Shown piece after piece: positions 35,366 through 47,127 of a stretch of 64,000 bases of DNA (the first letter of the stretch is position 1; every line of letters begins with the position of its first letter). Location of the stretch: positions 13,464,902 to 13,528,901 of the forward strand of contig NC_056037.1 of NCBI RefSeq assembly GCF_004379255.2, read 5' to 3'. A program made the translations under genes and the position numbers. The notes below the pieces were generated by a model. That model was not told the origin of the DNA. It worked only from the letters and a program-made list of their open reading frames with translations, and did not search any database. The DNA comes from Salvia splendens. Taxonomy: Eukaryota; Streptophyta; Magnoliopsida; Lamiales; Lamiaceae.

Positions 35366-36261
35366 TCTCCCTCTCTAAGAAGTCTCTGTTGACCACCGGA
35401 GGAAATGCGTTTGCTTATATATTTTGAAAGTGCGGTGGTTGACTCGCTGGATGTGATATGAAAGCATATTGTGAGAATGGAATAAAACAAGAAAACCTGC
35501 CATCGAAATTCTAGAAGACATAAAATATTTAACCAATTATCTCGACTCATTTACAATAAGCTTGAAGAAAATAAATTCTTTTATTTCTTAGGATGGTTTG
35601 AATTTAGTGTATTTTATTTCATATTTGCCATGCCGACCAACTCATCCACTCCAATGATTAATTATTATTCATTTCATCAATTTAATATACATTGGCGTGC
35701 GTAAGTCTAAGGGAAGTGTTTGATTTTTATTTTTTTGGATATTTTCAATGTAATTTGCTAAGTGATTTTAAAACTTATATGTATGGAAATTAACATATGG
35801 TTTTTGGATAAGTTTGAATGTGTTCGAGAAGGAAAGTTGACATCCAAGAGTTGAATATTTAATCATTAGTTAATTATTCCATGAATCCAATAAAAGGTCA
35901 TTTCACACGTGACCAGCGATGCAATCTTGTCGCATTCCAATTTCCTACTGTATAGCTGATCATCTAAGCACGATTATTTTTTAAAGAATATACATACAAA
36001 GCTTAGTTTGGGAAACTGTCATCTAACCATAGCCTTTTAGTTTTTACTAGTTGAATTGTAATTAGTTGCTAAGAGAGAACAATTAAAAGTAGACTAGATA
36101 ATTAAAATGTTGTGGAGACGAAGCAATGCAATACTAGTCTCTACAATCAACAGTTAGATCTAAAACCAACGAGAAAAAAAGTAGCTAACTAATCCAAATA
36201 AAGCAATAAGCAGCAGTACTCAACCTAGAGATGATTTATACGAGTATTAGAAGATGGGCTT
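35366..36261. other. Intergenic, no gene seen
   Basis: Upstream region of the ankyrin gene and downstream region of the ALFIN-like gene; AT-rich. Confidence 0.5.
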
Positions 36262-39200
36262 TCAAGGCCGGGCTCTCTTGTTCGTACAGGTTGGGCACTT
36301 GTACTGTTTGATGTGCTCTGCTCTAGCAGGAGTGATCTTGACGCACTTACCATGGAACCATCTCTCACATATGTCACAGCAAATCCAGAATTCATCTGAC
36401 GCATAATTCTCACCACATGCTCCGCACAAGGTTTCCCCATGCTCGTCTTCCTCCTCCTCTTCATCCAATCCCTCATCCTCGTCCTCGTCCTCATCCTTTG
36501 CTTGGGGCCTTGACATTCTCCCCTGTAATACACAAAAAACAAGATTGTTTCAATTTTATAGATACAGATGAGGAAATAATGTGCAGCGAAATAAAGCAAA
36601 GTAATCACAACCATCATTTTAAAAGTATGGAATATTCATACTTTCCTTCGAAAGATTAGAAACAAGCTAACAAATATCCAATAATGAACAAAGTCATTAT
36701 GAAACATCAATTGCTTGAACTATTTGCCCTCATAACATCATTAAATTACCAAAATTTCTTGTTTTTCCTCAAAATAAATCTGTTATTTTGGAACATAACC
36801 AGCCCGAAAAAGTAGGTAAAGCGAACAGCTTGATCCTGCCTTAGCAAATTGAAAAGCAAGAATAGTAATTGACAGAATTTGCAGACATTTTGATGAGGTG
36901 TAACCTATGAGTTATGACACCAGAGCTCATGACAAGTGATGACATATGCTGTTTGGTTCATTCTGCAACTCAAGTGCATAAGAATGCGATGCAAAATAAA
37001 TTATGCAGTTATTAAGGGGTATAGCTCAGCCTCAAACCCATAGGATATGATATTTAGCTGGTTAGATCCTAGAGTTCCTAGTAAGTATTTTGAGGTCCTG
37101 AAATTATATAGTACTAATATGGAGTAAATTACAACCAGGGCAACAATTTAAACTTCCTCGACACGGTTACTTCAAGATTCAGGATGGGGGACCAAACTGG
37201 GAAAAGATCTTCAAATTCTGCATAGTAGGAGGACCAGAAGGAAGGGTGTAAAGGTCGAGCTTTATTCATCTCTAATCCTACCTTAAAAGTATAATGGTTT
37301 ACCTGAATAAAGTAAAGAAAAGAATGGACGGTTATAGTCATGTGACAGATATATCTTTGGTAACGAGGTAGTGGAAGATCTGATTGCTAGCTTATAGCTC
37401 ACTTCACTTTACACCGAAGAAAATATAGGCCCATGGTTAATTGAGCAGAGTTCAACACTAACACATAATTATCAACTTGTTTAAATGCACTCATAGCTCA
37501 TGTCTTCCAAAATAAGAGAATAGGACTAATGTTTATGCAATGCAAGAGCCAAGATATCAATTGAAAAAGGTTATTTCATTTACCAATTTTGGATTTGACT
37601 TGGATGCACTGCCACTATGGTTTGAGATGGACGATTTGTCTTTTACTTGCTTCTTTGCAGCACCCGTGACAACTTCAAAAATGGTCGGAAGATCATTTAT
37701 CATATTGAATAGACGTTTCCTGCATCCACCACCAACAGAATGAAGCTTGGAGTAATCACAGATTCAAAGAAATTAAGTTAGGGCCATCATACAGAACTGC
37801 AAAGAAGATACAAACTAACTTAAACTATATATACAAATCTACAATCACTATATTATCCTTATCTTAGTATAAGGAACAATAAATTGAAGGGGTAAGGGTA
37901 TCCACTATAAGGCGGACACGCCCAATAGCCCCGCCCCAGTTTTTGTCCATAGCCCCAGTTTTGTTGTCCACAGCCCCCAAATTCTATTTCCGCCACTATA
38001 GTGGACACTTCCAATAGGCCACAAATTTTGTAATTAAAATAATCGCAGTGTAAATAAATAGAAAACGAGGTAATTAGGGCCGAATATTCGTTGTATTGCA
38101 AACCGGTAAAATTATACAACGAATAATTAAAATAAAATACAACTAAAAACTCCGCCACCGTCTACTCGGTATCGGAGTCGGCTTCCTCGTCGTCGGCTTC
38201 TTCTTCTTCTTCTTCTTCTTCTTCTTCTTCTTCTTCTTCTTCTTCTCCTCCTCCTCCTCCTCCTCCTCCTCCTCCTCCTCCTCCTCCTCCTCTCTCGCTG
38301 CTGCCATAGCCCGATTCCTGAGAGTCGGGTGATTCGTCGTCGCCTCGGTGCATTTTTAGAGAGTGGTTGTGTAGATAGTGAGTGGATGGATTTTGTGAAA
38401 ATGGTGAAAAATAGGTAGTGGGGAGTGGTATTTATAGAGGTTAAAAAAAATCGAAATTGAATCCGCCGCGCCTATAGGCGCGGCTAATTCTCCCCAGCCG
38501 CGGGCTCGCCCCAACCCCGCCTATCCCACGTCCGCCACCCCTACCGCCCCCAAATGTTGTACGCCCGCCCTCCGGATAACTTCCCCACTATAGCCGCCCG
38601 CCCTCCACCCCAACCCGCGGCTATAGCCGCGGGCTCCCCATAGTGGACACTCTAAGCAATCAAGACCAAAATTTTGTTTAGGTAATGAAACTTCAGCCTA
38701 AAATACCAGGACCACAGTTCAGATGGTATTCTTATCATTTTTCTCTAGGGGTAGAAAGTTTATTTGGAACATATAGATGATTATGAAGTGCTAACTTTAG
38801 GTACGCATGATCATGCTTCAATACATGGAAGAGTAGCATGACTAGATAGAATATTTTCTTAGACTGACTAGATAGAAATTTAGCACACATCAACAAAGGA
38901 ATGGAGAAAAAATTATATATTAGCTTTGCACAATAAGAAGAGGAAATCACCTGAGCAATATCATATATCAAAACCAATAAATGAATAAGGGAATTTTTTA
39001 TGGTAAAATAAAAGTTAAAGAGTATGAGTATTCAAATAATTCAAAACTTACAAAAATCAGTACCTGTCAGCTTTATCGAAACCAAATCTTGCTCCAAAAT
39101 AGAAGGCAACAGAAAGTAGCCATGCATCACTGTGGACGGCAACAAGAGCTAGCCAGTCCTTTTCTGGCATTCCATCTCTAGCAAAGTTTATTCCTAAAGC

Positions 39201-40351
39201 AGGTTCCGGAAGCTCTGGAGGCACCTCCTCAGCAGGCAGATTTACTTCCCATTGCTCAGTGGGCAATCCAAAAAGACAGAGATTTTCCTTATCTGTAAAA
39301 TATCCATTATTTTGACAGCAGCAGTGTCATTTAGAGTATAATTATTTTATCGAATGATTATCTGGTCGCTGATTATAGAAATAGGCGATAATATCCTTCA
39401 CTGTAGACTAATGACATACATACATATGGGGGTCACTGTATAACACTGGATACATAATAAAATAATTGCCTAACAAATTCTGCTACCTGTGTGTTTCATA
39501 GAAGTTTAACAGCCCGATCTTCATGCATGACTCAACACAACAATACAAATGGTATACATTTAATAATATGCTAACCATGGACAGACAAAGCATATTCATA
39601 AAAGTTCCACCACACTGTATGGATATGAAAGCAATTTGACACAGCATTAGCAGAAACTATAGGAATCCTAATATTCAGTCCGCAGCAGTCGGCAGGTAAA
39701 CTAATCCGTGTAATTTATATGCTACTGAAGTATAGTACTTAACTACATTCAACAATCAATGAACATTTAACAGCAGAACCATATACCAACAGAAAATTTT
39801 GGACACACACAGCAAATACAGATTTATACATATTTAATAATAAAATTTACACTGCAAGAATTTGCTAAAGAAGAAATAACCTGAAGCCCAAAATTGCAAT
39901 ATAAAAATCCCGTGTATAGCACACTATAAAGCTAATTAAGTATACCAAATAACTGAAATGATAATACATGCCAAAAATAAAAAAAAATAACTGATCGAAA
40001 AATCAACGAAACGGGTAACCTAAGACAAAATTTAACCTAACTCACCAGGATCACACTGCTGGAAGAACTCTTCAACCTCTGAAAAAGGCAAAATAAATAA
40101 ACAAATAGAAATAAGCCGAGGAAGAAAAACAAATTAGCAGAATGCGATAGAATCAAGTAACAGGAACCCTAACTCGAGCAAGCATAAATAAAAGTGAATT
40201 ACACGAGCATACACCAGGTACAGATAAGTGAATTTAGAAGGGGGAAAAAGATACCGGTGGTAAGGGCTTTGATCAAAGCATTGCGTCTGCCCTTGAAATC
40301 TTTGAAAACCTCCTCAACTGTGCGAGGATTGTTGACCGAAGCTCCGTCCAT
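36262..40351 (-). CDS. AL: ALFIN-like PHD-finger protein
   Basis: Five exons (40351-40255, 40078-40046, 39292-39064, 37719-37584, 36522-36262) with GT-AG borders give 251 residues without stops. The N-terminal ALFIN domain ([84 protein letters not shown]) is followed by a Ser/Lys linker, an acidic run ([16 protein letters not shown]) and a C-terminal C4HC3 PHD finger ([20 protein letters not shown] to CPTC), ending KRARP. ALFIN-like proteins are nuclear readers of H3K4me2/3 that link chromatin state to development and stress responses. Exon 2 is only 33 nt. Intron 3 contains a Harbinger-type MITE. The gene looks intact. Confidence 0.95.
37896..38652. mobile_element. PIF/Harbinger-type MITE in ALFIN-like intron 3
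   Basis: 757 bp flanked by TAA (37893-37895 and 38653-38655). Terminal repeats are GGGTATCCACTATAAGG at left and the inverse of CCCCATAGTGGACACTC at right. The right third is GC-rich. It holds a small minus-strand ORF (38353-38162) with an ordinary start ([17 protein letters not shown]) followed by poly-Gly and poly-Glu from a microsatellite. There is no transposase. Confidence 0.85.
38198..38292. repeat. (TTC)n-(TCC)n microsatellite
   Basis: About 16 TTC units followed by about 15 TCC units, inside the MITE. In the minus strand it reads as GAA/GAG and GGA codons. Confidence 0.95.
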
Positions 40352-40804
40352 GACAGAGAGGAAGACGCTGCAGTGAGTAATGGTGTGAAAATGAGGAATT
40401 GGATTGTTATGGAAGAGGGAAAACAATTGGGGGGCATGAACGGAACTTTTGTTGAAAGGGCGACGAAATTGACCCCTTTCACGAGTCAACATCACACTTT
40501 TCAAATTTTATAATTAAAACATAAATATTTATGTTCAATCTATCTGTATATCTTTTGTATCCTGATATCCTCTTCAATTAGAATGTAAAATTTTATTTAA
40601 CTGAATTCATAATTTTAATTAATTATTTTTGTTATTAATTTTTTTTCTTTTATTTAAGAAATTAATTTATTTATAATATAGACTCAATAATCATTTAAAA
40701 ATAATAAATTTATAAGTTGGTAACGAAAATATCAATAATTTTTTCATTTCAGCCAATAATTCTTGAGTCGATATTGCAATTGAATTAATTTTGAAAAATA
40801 AATA
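40352..40804. promoter_or_regulatory. ALFIN-like upstream region
   Basis: The upstream side of the ALFIN-like start codon, bounded by a MITE at 40805. No specific box is assigned. Confidence 0.35.
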
Positions 40805-40999
40805 TTCCTTCCGTCCCAGCTCAAGTGATTGACTAGTTAAATTGGAGAGAAAATAAAGTAAGACGGAAAATAATACAGAGGAAATCCTCTTCTAAATTAT
40901 TCTCTATCACAATTTACTTTCTCTACACTTTCACGATGTATCATTTTTCCAAAATCACTGCAAAAAAAAAATCAATCACTTGAGCTGGGACGGGAAAAG
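40805..40999. mobile_element. Stowaway-type MITE with long inverted repeats
   Basis: 195 bp, ends TTCCTTCCGTCCCAGCTCAA...TGATTGA and its near-perfect inverse TCAATCACTTGAGCTGGGACGGGAAAAG, flanked by TA (40803-40804 and 41000-41001). Confidence 0.85.
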
Positions 41000-41711
41000 T
41001 ATGAGGAAAAAAATAAAGAAATATAAATAAATTTAATTAACAGAAAAAACTAATTAAATTCTAAAGTCCAATAAATATCCAACCAAATTAAAAATAAAAA
41101 TATAAAAACCTATTATATCAAAATGTAAGTATATTGGTCTAATGAAATAAAAATTATAAAATGCTCTAATGAAATAAAATGCATTGGTTGAAAAATTAAT
41201 AAACCAAATTTTTAGAATGGTCTTACTATACAAAATTTTTATAATAATACAAGCACTCTAGATATGTTTTGCCTTCGAAAACTATGTTGTTTTACATCAT
41301 GCGTTTTTATTGAAAGAGCTGTATAGTTTGACTATGTTTAAAATTGATAATCTACATTCGACTCAACAAAAATTGGTCCTACACATTAAATTTGATATAT
41401 GTTTTTGTCAATATTAAAAAAAATTACAATAACAAATATTTTGACCAAATTAATTGCATTTGACGAATTGTAGCAGCCATCTTCAACCACATTGCTTTTA
41501 GTTAGTGCAAATTTTAGAAAAGGGTAGAGCTGTTCGGTCCCGAGAATAAAACTCCACATCCCAGCACAAAACCTCTGAAAGAAACAGAAAATATTAGAGC
41601 AAAAGTATGAGGCAACAATTGGTCGGAAAAAGATTACTCTGCAAAGGATTTGCCCTATTTATAGGTGCCTTACAATCTCAAGCACACTACCATAGATAAA
41701 AAATTACTGTG
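41000..41711. other. AT-rich spacer with a local direct repeat
   Basis: No gene. The 20-base phrase tgcaaaggatttgccctatt occurs at about 41640 and again at about 41710, adjoining the decayed 3' end of the WAV2-like pseudogene, which suggests a local duplication. Confidence 0.5.
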
Positions 41712-42328
41712 CAAAGGATTTGCCCTATTCTACGAATAAACACTGCTGATTAGGTGCAGCTGCTTTAGCATATAGCATCTCCATGTGAGATGGGGGAACC
41801 GTTTCATCTTGTAGTCCAGAAAGGAGAAGGATTGGTTGTTTGACCTGTGCAGTTTAAGAACATAAGATGTTAGGGTTAACTTTATCATAGTAACACACAA
41901 CTTCTCTTGCACAAATGACAAAATTAAATAATGGCAGATAATTACTGGAAAGGAATGATTGACAAGATGTAGCCTGGATAAATACAAATCTGATAGAGTG
42001 AAGGGATTGAGATAAGCACGGTTAATTCACATTTTAAATCGCCAGCCGCTGGTGTACGAAATGAATTATAGAATTGATTAGTCATAGAGCGAGGCAAGCA
42101 AGGAGTGCAACTGTTCAAAACTACATCATATTGCTAAAAGGCTAGCACCCCCTCACTATAGAATTAAATGGATATCAAAGTTTGAGGAGAGGAGATGGTG
42201 ACACATTAAAACCAACATTGCTGCATAAAAAAGTTAAATGCCAAATGTCAGAGTTGGTGTTAGTTTGCATTTACATGCAATTTCCCAGTTCCCAACATTA
42301 GAAAATTTAGAACAAACTAAGAACTGAT

Positions 42329-42914
42329 TGTGAAGAACGAACCTACGGTTGTGATGATCGAAATGCAAATTAATGAAATGACAACATGCAAGGAAGAACA
42401 CAAGCGAATTACGTGGTTCGGCGTAAGCCTACATCCACGGGCAGAATCTGGTGTGTTTCTTTATTGATCACTCGAGAAATTACAAACATAAGAGCACTCA
42501 AAACTCTCAAGAATTTACAAGATGGAAAACCCTCAACTCGCCCGAAAACTTCTTGCTTCGAGAGCTAAAAACGCACAGCTGAAAGATAACACTTCCTCTC
42601 TTGAATTCTCTCTCTATCACTTTTGATTTCTGTTGTTGTTGGTTCTGGAATGAATCGCAACTCCCTTAAGAAGTATCGATCAAGAAAACCGCCGAACAGC
42701 TTCCTTTGCCGAACAGCTTCCTTTGCCGAACAGCTTCCTTTTGCCGAACAGCTTCCTTTTGCCGAACAGCTTCCTTTTGCCGAACAGCTTCCTTTGCCGA
42801 AAAACGGTTATAACCGTTTCCAACGGCTAGTTCCTGTTTTGGTTCCCAACGGCTATTTCCTGACTTGATTCTTCCACCAGCTCAATCCGATCTTGATGAG
42901 CTCAAACACTAACA
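42329..42914 (-). repeat. 3' LTR of copia element 2 (six-unit version)
   Basis: 586 bp, TG...CA ends. It contains six tandem copies of an ~18-bp unit around CCGAACAGCTTCCTTT (about 42688-42800). Confidence 0.93.
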
Positions 42915-42975
42915 AATCCTCCACCTTTGAGCAATCTAAGATCCATCACCACCAGTTCCACCTTCCTTCCCATAC

Positions 42976-45900
42976 TTACAAATTTCGGACCACCCCAACC
43001 AAATCCAAGCAATGTCGGAACTTGGATCTTGGTAGGGCTTTAGTAAGTGCATCAGCCGCATTGTGCTCGGTGCTGACCTTCTCAATCTTCACCGCACCCT
43101 TCTCAACCTCATCTCGAATGAAATGCAGCCTCACGTCTATATGTTTGCTGCGTTCATGATATGTCTGATGTTTCGAGAGACAAATCGCGCTATTGCTGTC
43201 GCACTTGATCACAACATTCTCTTGCTTCACCCCAAAATCACCAACTATACCCCTAAGCCAGAAGCTTTCCTTTACTGCCTCAGCAAGAGCTATATACTCT
43301 GCCTCCGTCGTCGATAGAGCCACCACGGATTGGAGATTAGACTTCCAGCTCACCGCGGAGCCGAACAAGGTAAATATGTACCCAGATTGTGAGCGCCTAT
43401 TATCAAGGTTAGCTGCATAATCTGAATCGCAAAACCCAATAATGCTATCCTTATCTCCTTCATTCTCTGATTTGAACATTATTCCCAGATCACTACTTCC
43501 TTTGAGATACTTGAGAATCCCTTTCAAAGCCAACCAGTGCTCTCTTCCCGGACAGGACATGTATCTGCTCACCACGCTTACCGCATGAGAAATATCAGGC
43601 CTTGTGCATATCATCATATACATCACACTCCCAACTATGTTGGAATAAGGTATCTGGCTCATCTCTCTTTCTTCTTGCTGATTTCTGGGACATTGTGATT
43701 TGGACAGCTTAGTCTGTTGTGATAGTGGAACTGAGGTTGCTCTACTCTTGTCAATCTGATATTTGTGCAGTACTTTCTGAATGTAGCCTTCTTGGGACAA
43801 CCACAACACCCTCTTATCTGCATTTCTGAATATATCCATTCCCAAAATCTTGCTAGCACTCCCCAGATCCTTGATTTCAAATCCCTTTTTCAATAAGGCT
43901 TTCACCCTATCTAGCTCCTGTCTATCTGGTCCAGCAAGCAAGATGTCGTCTACATATAATAGCAAATACACAGCAGGTCCCTCAGACTTTGATTTGAAGT
44001 AGACACAACTATCATATCTGGAATTTATAAATCCCATACTCTGCATATGTTCATCAAACTTGATATGCCATTGTCTACTTGCTTGCTTCAAACCGTATAG
44101 ACTTTTCTTTAGTAGACAAACCTTATCTTCACTCCCATGTATCACAAATCCCTCTGGCTGATTCATGTATATAGTTTCCTCAAGCTCTCCATGAAGAAAG
44201 GCTGTCTTCACATCAAGTTGGTCCAAAAACCAACTTCTTTGAGCAACTATAGCTAGCAAAATTCTGATTGAGGCATGCTTTACCACTGGAGAAAATACTT
44301 CATTATAGTCTATTCCCTCCTCTTGTGTGAACCCCCGAGCTACAAGCCTAGCCTTGAACCTAATCTTGTTCCCAACCTCCAACTTTTTCTTGTATATCCA
44401 CTTACAACTCACTGGTTTTTGTGTGGAAGGTCTCTTCACAAGCACCCATGTCTTGTTCTTGATCAGGGACTGTATTTCATCTATCATAGCCTCCATCCAC
44501 TGCTTGCTCTCCTTAGAACTCATAGCTTCCTTGAAGCTTGAAGGCTCTGCATACTCTATGTTTTCTGCAACACATAGTGCATATAGCAAGTATTCTTCTT
44601 CACTGTATCTTGTAGATGGTTTAGGGATTCTTCTGACCCTATCTCTGGCTAGAACATAGTCACCCAAATCCTGCTGCTCTTCTTCAGGGTTCAAGACATC
44701 AGCATCTGCTTCTTCTTGTTCACTATGATTTCCCATCTGCTGTTCAGGCTCAGCAATTCTATCTGCTCCAGAAACCTCCACCTGAACTGATTCCTCAGCC
44801 TCCTCAGGTTCTGGAACACCCATCTCCACCATCCTCTCAGGCTCTGGTTCTTTCTCAGAATGAGATGGCCTCTGGCTCTCTTGAGCCTTTTCCAGAAATG
44901 GCATCCTACTTTCTTCAAATTGCACATCTCTAGAGATAATAACTTTCTGATTTCCTGGCTCTATGCACCACAGTCTGTAGCCCTTCACTCCCTTTTGGTA
45001 TCCAATCATCACACATCTCAAGGCCCTTGGCTCCAACTTACTTTGCCTGATGTGTGCATAAGCCATACAACCAAAAATCTTCATATTCGAATAATTCATG
45101 GCCTTTCCATACCATCTCTGATCAGGAGTGTCAAAAGCTATAGCTGAAGAAGGACTTCTATTGATGAGAACTGCTGCCATACTCACAGCCTCACCCCAGA
45201 ATCTCTTAGCCATTCCAGAGCCAAAGAGCATACATCTAACTCGCTCTAGGATGGTTCTATTCATGCGCTCAGCAACTCCATTCTGTTGGGGATTAGATGG
45301 AGATGTCCTATGCCTCTTCATACCTTTCTGCTTGCAGAAAGAATCAAACTCCCCACTCAGAAATTCCAGCCCATTATCAGTTCTTAAACACTTCAAAGAA
45401 CACCCTTTCTCCACCTCCACTTCCCTACACCACTCCTTGAATTTCATGAATGTCTCTGACTTTTCCTTCAAGATAAACACCCATAATTTTCTAGAAAAAT
45501 CATCAATAATGGATAGAAAGTATCTACCTCCACCCAATGAAGCTGGTGTAGCTGGGCCCCACAAGTCACTGTGGGCATAGTCTAGTGGTGACTTTGAGCT
45601 GTGAATTCCTCTTCCATAGGGCAGTTTCTTACTCTTTCCGAGCACACATTGCTCACACAAACCCAACTGCTCATTGGGATTTTCCAGCTTAATCAGCTCC
45701 TTCTTGGCCAATTCTTTAATTCCAGTTTCTCCCAAGTGTCCGAGTCTGAGATGCCACATTCTTAAGTCTAATACCTGCACCAGATTCACAGATCCAGTAA
45801 CCACACTTGCCTTTAGATAGTATAGGCTTCTCTTTCTCTCAGCCATCATAACAACATCACCATTCTTGACGATGTTCATAATCCCATCAGATAATATGCA

Positions 45901-47010
45901 ATTATATCCTGCTGCATCCAACACTCCAATAGAGATCAAATTCCTCTTAATCTCTGGAATAAACCTCACACCAGTGAGTAACCTGATGGAGCCATCATGA
46001 AGTCTAAGCCTGATGGACCCAACTCCTCTGATTCTGCATATCTGGTCATTTCCTAACAAAACTGATCCAGCTGCATTCTTGATTTCCTCAAAATGACTTC
46101 TAGTTGGACACATGTGGAAGCTACATCCAGAATCCATGATCCATGGAAGTTCTTCCATGTCCTCAGTCACACACAGAGCCTCCGGGACCACCAACTCTTC
46201 TGCAATATCAGCATTGTTCTTGCCATTCTCTTCCTCGGCCTGCTTCTTCTTCCAAACCCAACAATTCTTCTTTATGTGGCCTGGTTTCTTGCAGTGATGG
46301 CATGATCTGGTCTCTTTCCAGTCAGCTGTCTTGTTTTTCCATGGCTTCTTCTGTGACTTTCTTTTCACATTCTTCTTGTGATCAGCAACACTCAGACTCT
46401 CAGACACCATTTCAGTGGACTTTGGATTAGATTTCTGGATTTCCTTGAGCTTTAGAGCAGAGTACACCTCTTCATATCCAATCTTGGACTCTCTACCAAG
46501 AAGTATAGCATCCTTGAAATGCTCATAACTTGGTGGCAAGGAATTCAACAACATCAGAGCCTTGTCCTCATCTTTAATCTCTTCATCAATGTTCTCAAGA
46601 TCATCGATGCATTTCCCAAATTCTTCGAGCTGTTCCAACACACCTTTTCCATCAGCAATCTTGAAAGTGAGAAGTTTCTGCTTCAGGTGCAGCCGATTTG
46701 CCAAGGATTTGGCCATGTATAATGACTCCAACTTGGACCAAACTCCAGCCGCTGTCTCCTCCTTTGAAACTTCTCTGAGGACTCTGTCATTGAGGTTGAG
46801 TATCAAGGTACTATATGCCTTGTACTCTCTGTCTTGAGCCTTTGCCTTCTCCTTTTCATCAGGCTCGGGCTTCTCCTCCTCATTACTGCCTCCACCATTT
46901 AGGGTTTCCCATAAACCCTGTTGCATCAAGATTGCTTTCATCTTCAGCCTCCATAGGCCAAAATCATTTCGGCCTGTGAACTTTTCAACATCAAACCTTG
47001 CTGCAGCCAT
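42976..47010 (-). CDS. Copia gag-pol polyprotein, intact
   Basis: 1,344 residues from ATG at 47010. Domains in order: gag (FDVEKFTGRNDFGLWRLKM at residues 6-24, the start typical of the Tnt1/Tork lineage); a CCHC zinc knuckle CHHCKKPGHIKKNC (237-250); protease with D293-S-G; the integrase HHCC site (HLRLGH...CEQC) and DDE core (HSDLWGP, RTDNGLEF, NGVAERMNRT); reverse transcriptase with YVDDILLAG; and RNase H (GFCDSDYAANLDNRRSQSG to the ADALTKALP end). All catalytic motifs are present and there is no stop or frameshift. The protein would be cut into virus-like particle proteins and enzymes in the cytoplasm. Confidence 0.95.
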   Translation of the reverse strand: MAAARFDVEKFTGRNDFGLWRLKMKAILMQQGLWETLNGGGSNEEEKPEPDEKEKAKAQDREYKAYSTLILNLNDRVLREVSKEETAAGVWSKLESLYMAKSLANRLHLKQKLLTFKIADGKGVLEQLEEFGKCIDDLENIDEEIKDEDKALMLLNSLPPSYEHFKDAILLGRESKIGYEEVYSALKLKEIQKSNPKSTEMVSESLSVADHKKNVKRKSQKKPWKNKTADWKETRSCHHCKKPGHIKKNCWVWKKKQAEEENGKNNADIAEELVVPEALCVTEDMEELPWIMDSGCSFHMCPTRSHFEEIKNAAGSVLLGNDQICRIRGVGSIRLRLHDGSIRLLTGVRFIPEIKRNLISIGVLDAAGYNCILSDGIMNIVKNGDVVMMAERKRSLYYLKASVVTGSVNLVQVLDLRMWHLRLGHLGETGIKELAKKELIKLENPNEQLGLCEQCVLGKSKKLPYGRGIHSSKSPLDYAHSDLWGPATPASLGGGRYFLSIIDDFSRKLWVFILKEKSETFMKFKEWCREVEVEKGCSLKCLRTDNGLEFLSGEFDSFCKQKGMKRHRTSPSNPQQNGVAERMNRTILERVRCMLFGSGMAKRFWGEAVSMAAVLINRSPSSAIAFDTPDQRWYGKAMNYSNMKIFGCMAYAHIRQSKLEPRALRCVMIGYQKGVKGYRLWCIEPGNQKVIISRDVQFEESRMPFLEKAQESQRPSHSEKEPEPERMVEMGVPEPEEAEESVQVEVSGADRIAEPEQQMGNHSEQEEADADVLNPEEEQQDLGDYVLARDRVRRIPKPSTRYSEEEYLLYALCVAENIEYAEPSSFKEAMSSKESKQWMEAMIDEIQSLIKNKTWVLVKRPSTQKPVSCKWIYKKKLEVGNKIRFKARLVARGFTQEEGIDYNEVFSPVVKHASIRILLAIVAQRSWFLDQLDVKTAFLHGELEETIYMNQPEGFVIHGSEDKVCLLKKSLYGLKQASRQWHIKFDEHMQSMGFINSRYDSCVYFKSKSEGPAVYLLLYVDDILLAGPDRQELDRVKALLKKGFEIKDLGSASKILGMDIFRNADKRVLWLSQEGYIQKVLHKYQIDKSRATSVPLSQQTKLSKSQCPRNQQEEREMSQIPYSNIVGSVMYMMICTRPDISHAVSVVSRYMSCPGREHWLALKGILKYLKGSSDLGIMFKSENEGDKDSIIGFCDSDYAANLDNRRSQSGYIFTLFGSAVSWKSNLQSVVALSTTEAEYIALAEAVKESFWLRGIVGDFGVKQENVVIKCDSNSAICLSKHQTYHERSKHIDVRLHFIRDEVEKGAVKIEKVSTEHNAADALTKALPRSKFRHCLDLVGVVRNL

Positions 47011-47109
47011 TATTCAAACAGGTTGAGCGCCTTCTTGAGGAAAAAAAAAAAACAAAGAAAGAACTCCCAAAACTTTATGCCTTCTCGATCAATTCAGTGG
47101 ACGAATTTC

Positions 47110-47124
47110 CCACAGACGGCGCCA
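47110..47124 (-). promoter_or_regulatory. Primer-binding site of copia element 2
   Basis: On the minus strand TGGCGCCGTCTGTGG starts three bases after the 5' LTR. This is a common plant LTR-element primer site; I do not assign the tRNA. Confidence 0.7.
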
Positions 47125-47127
47125 CGT

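Noticed and set aside
38162..38353. A host protein with poly-Gly/poly-Glu
   Set aside because: It lies wholly inside a MITE and its homopolymers come from a microsatellite.
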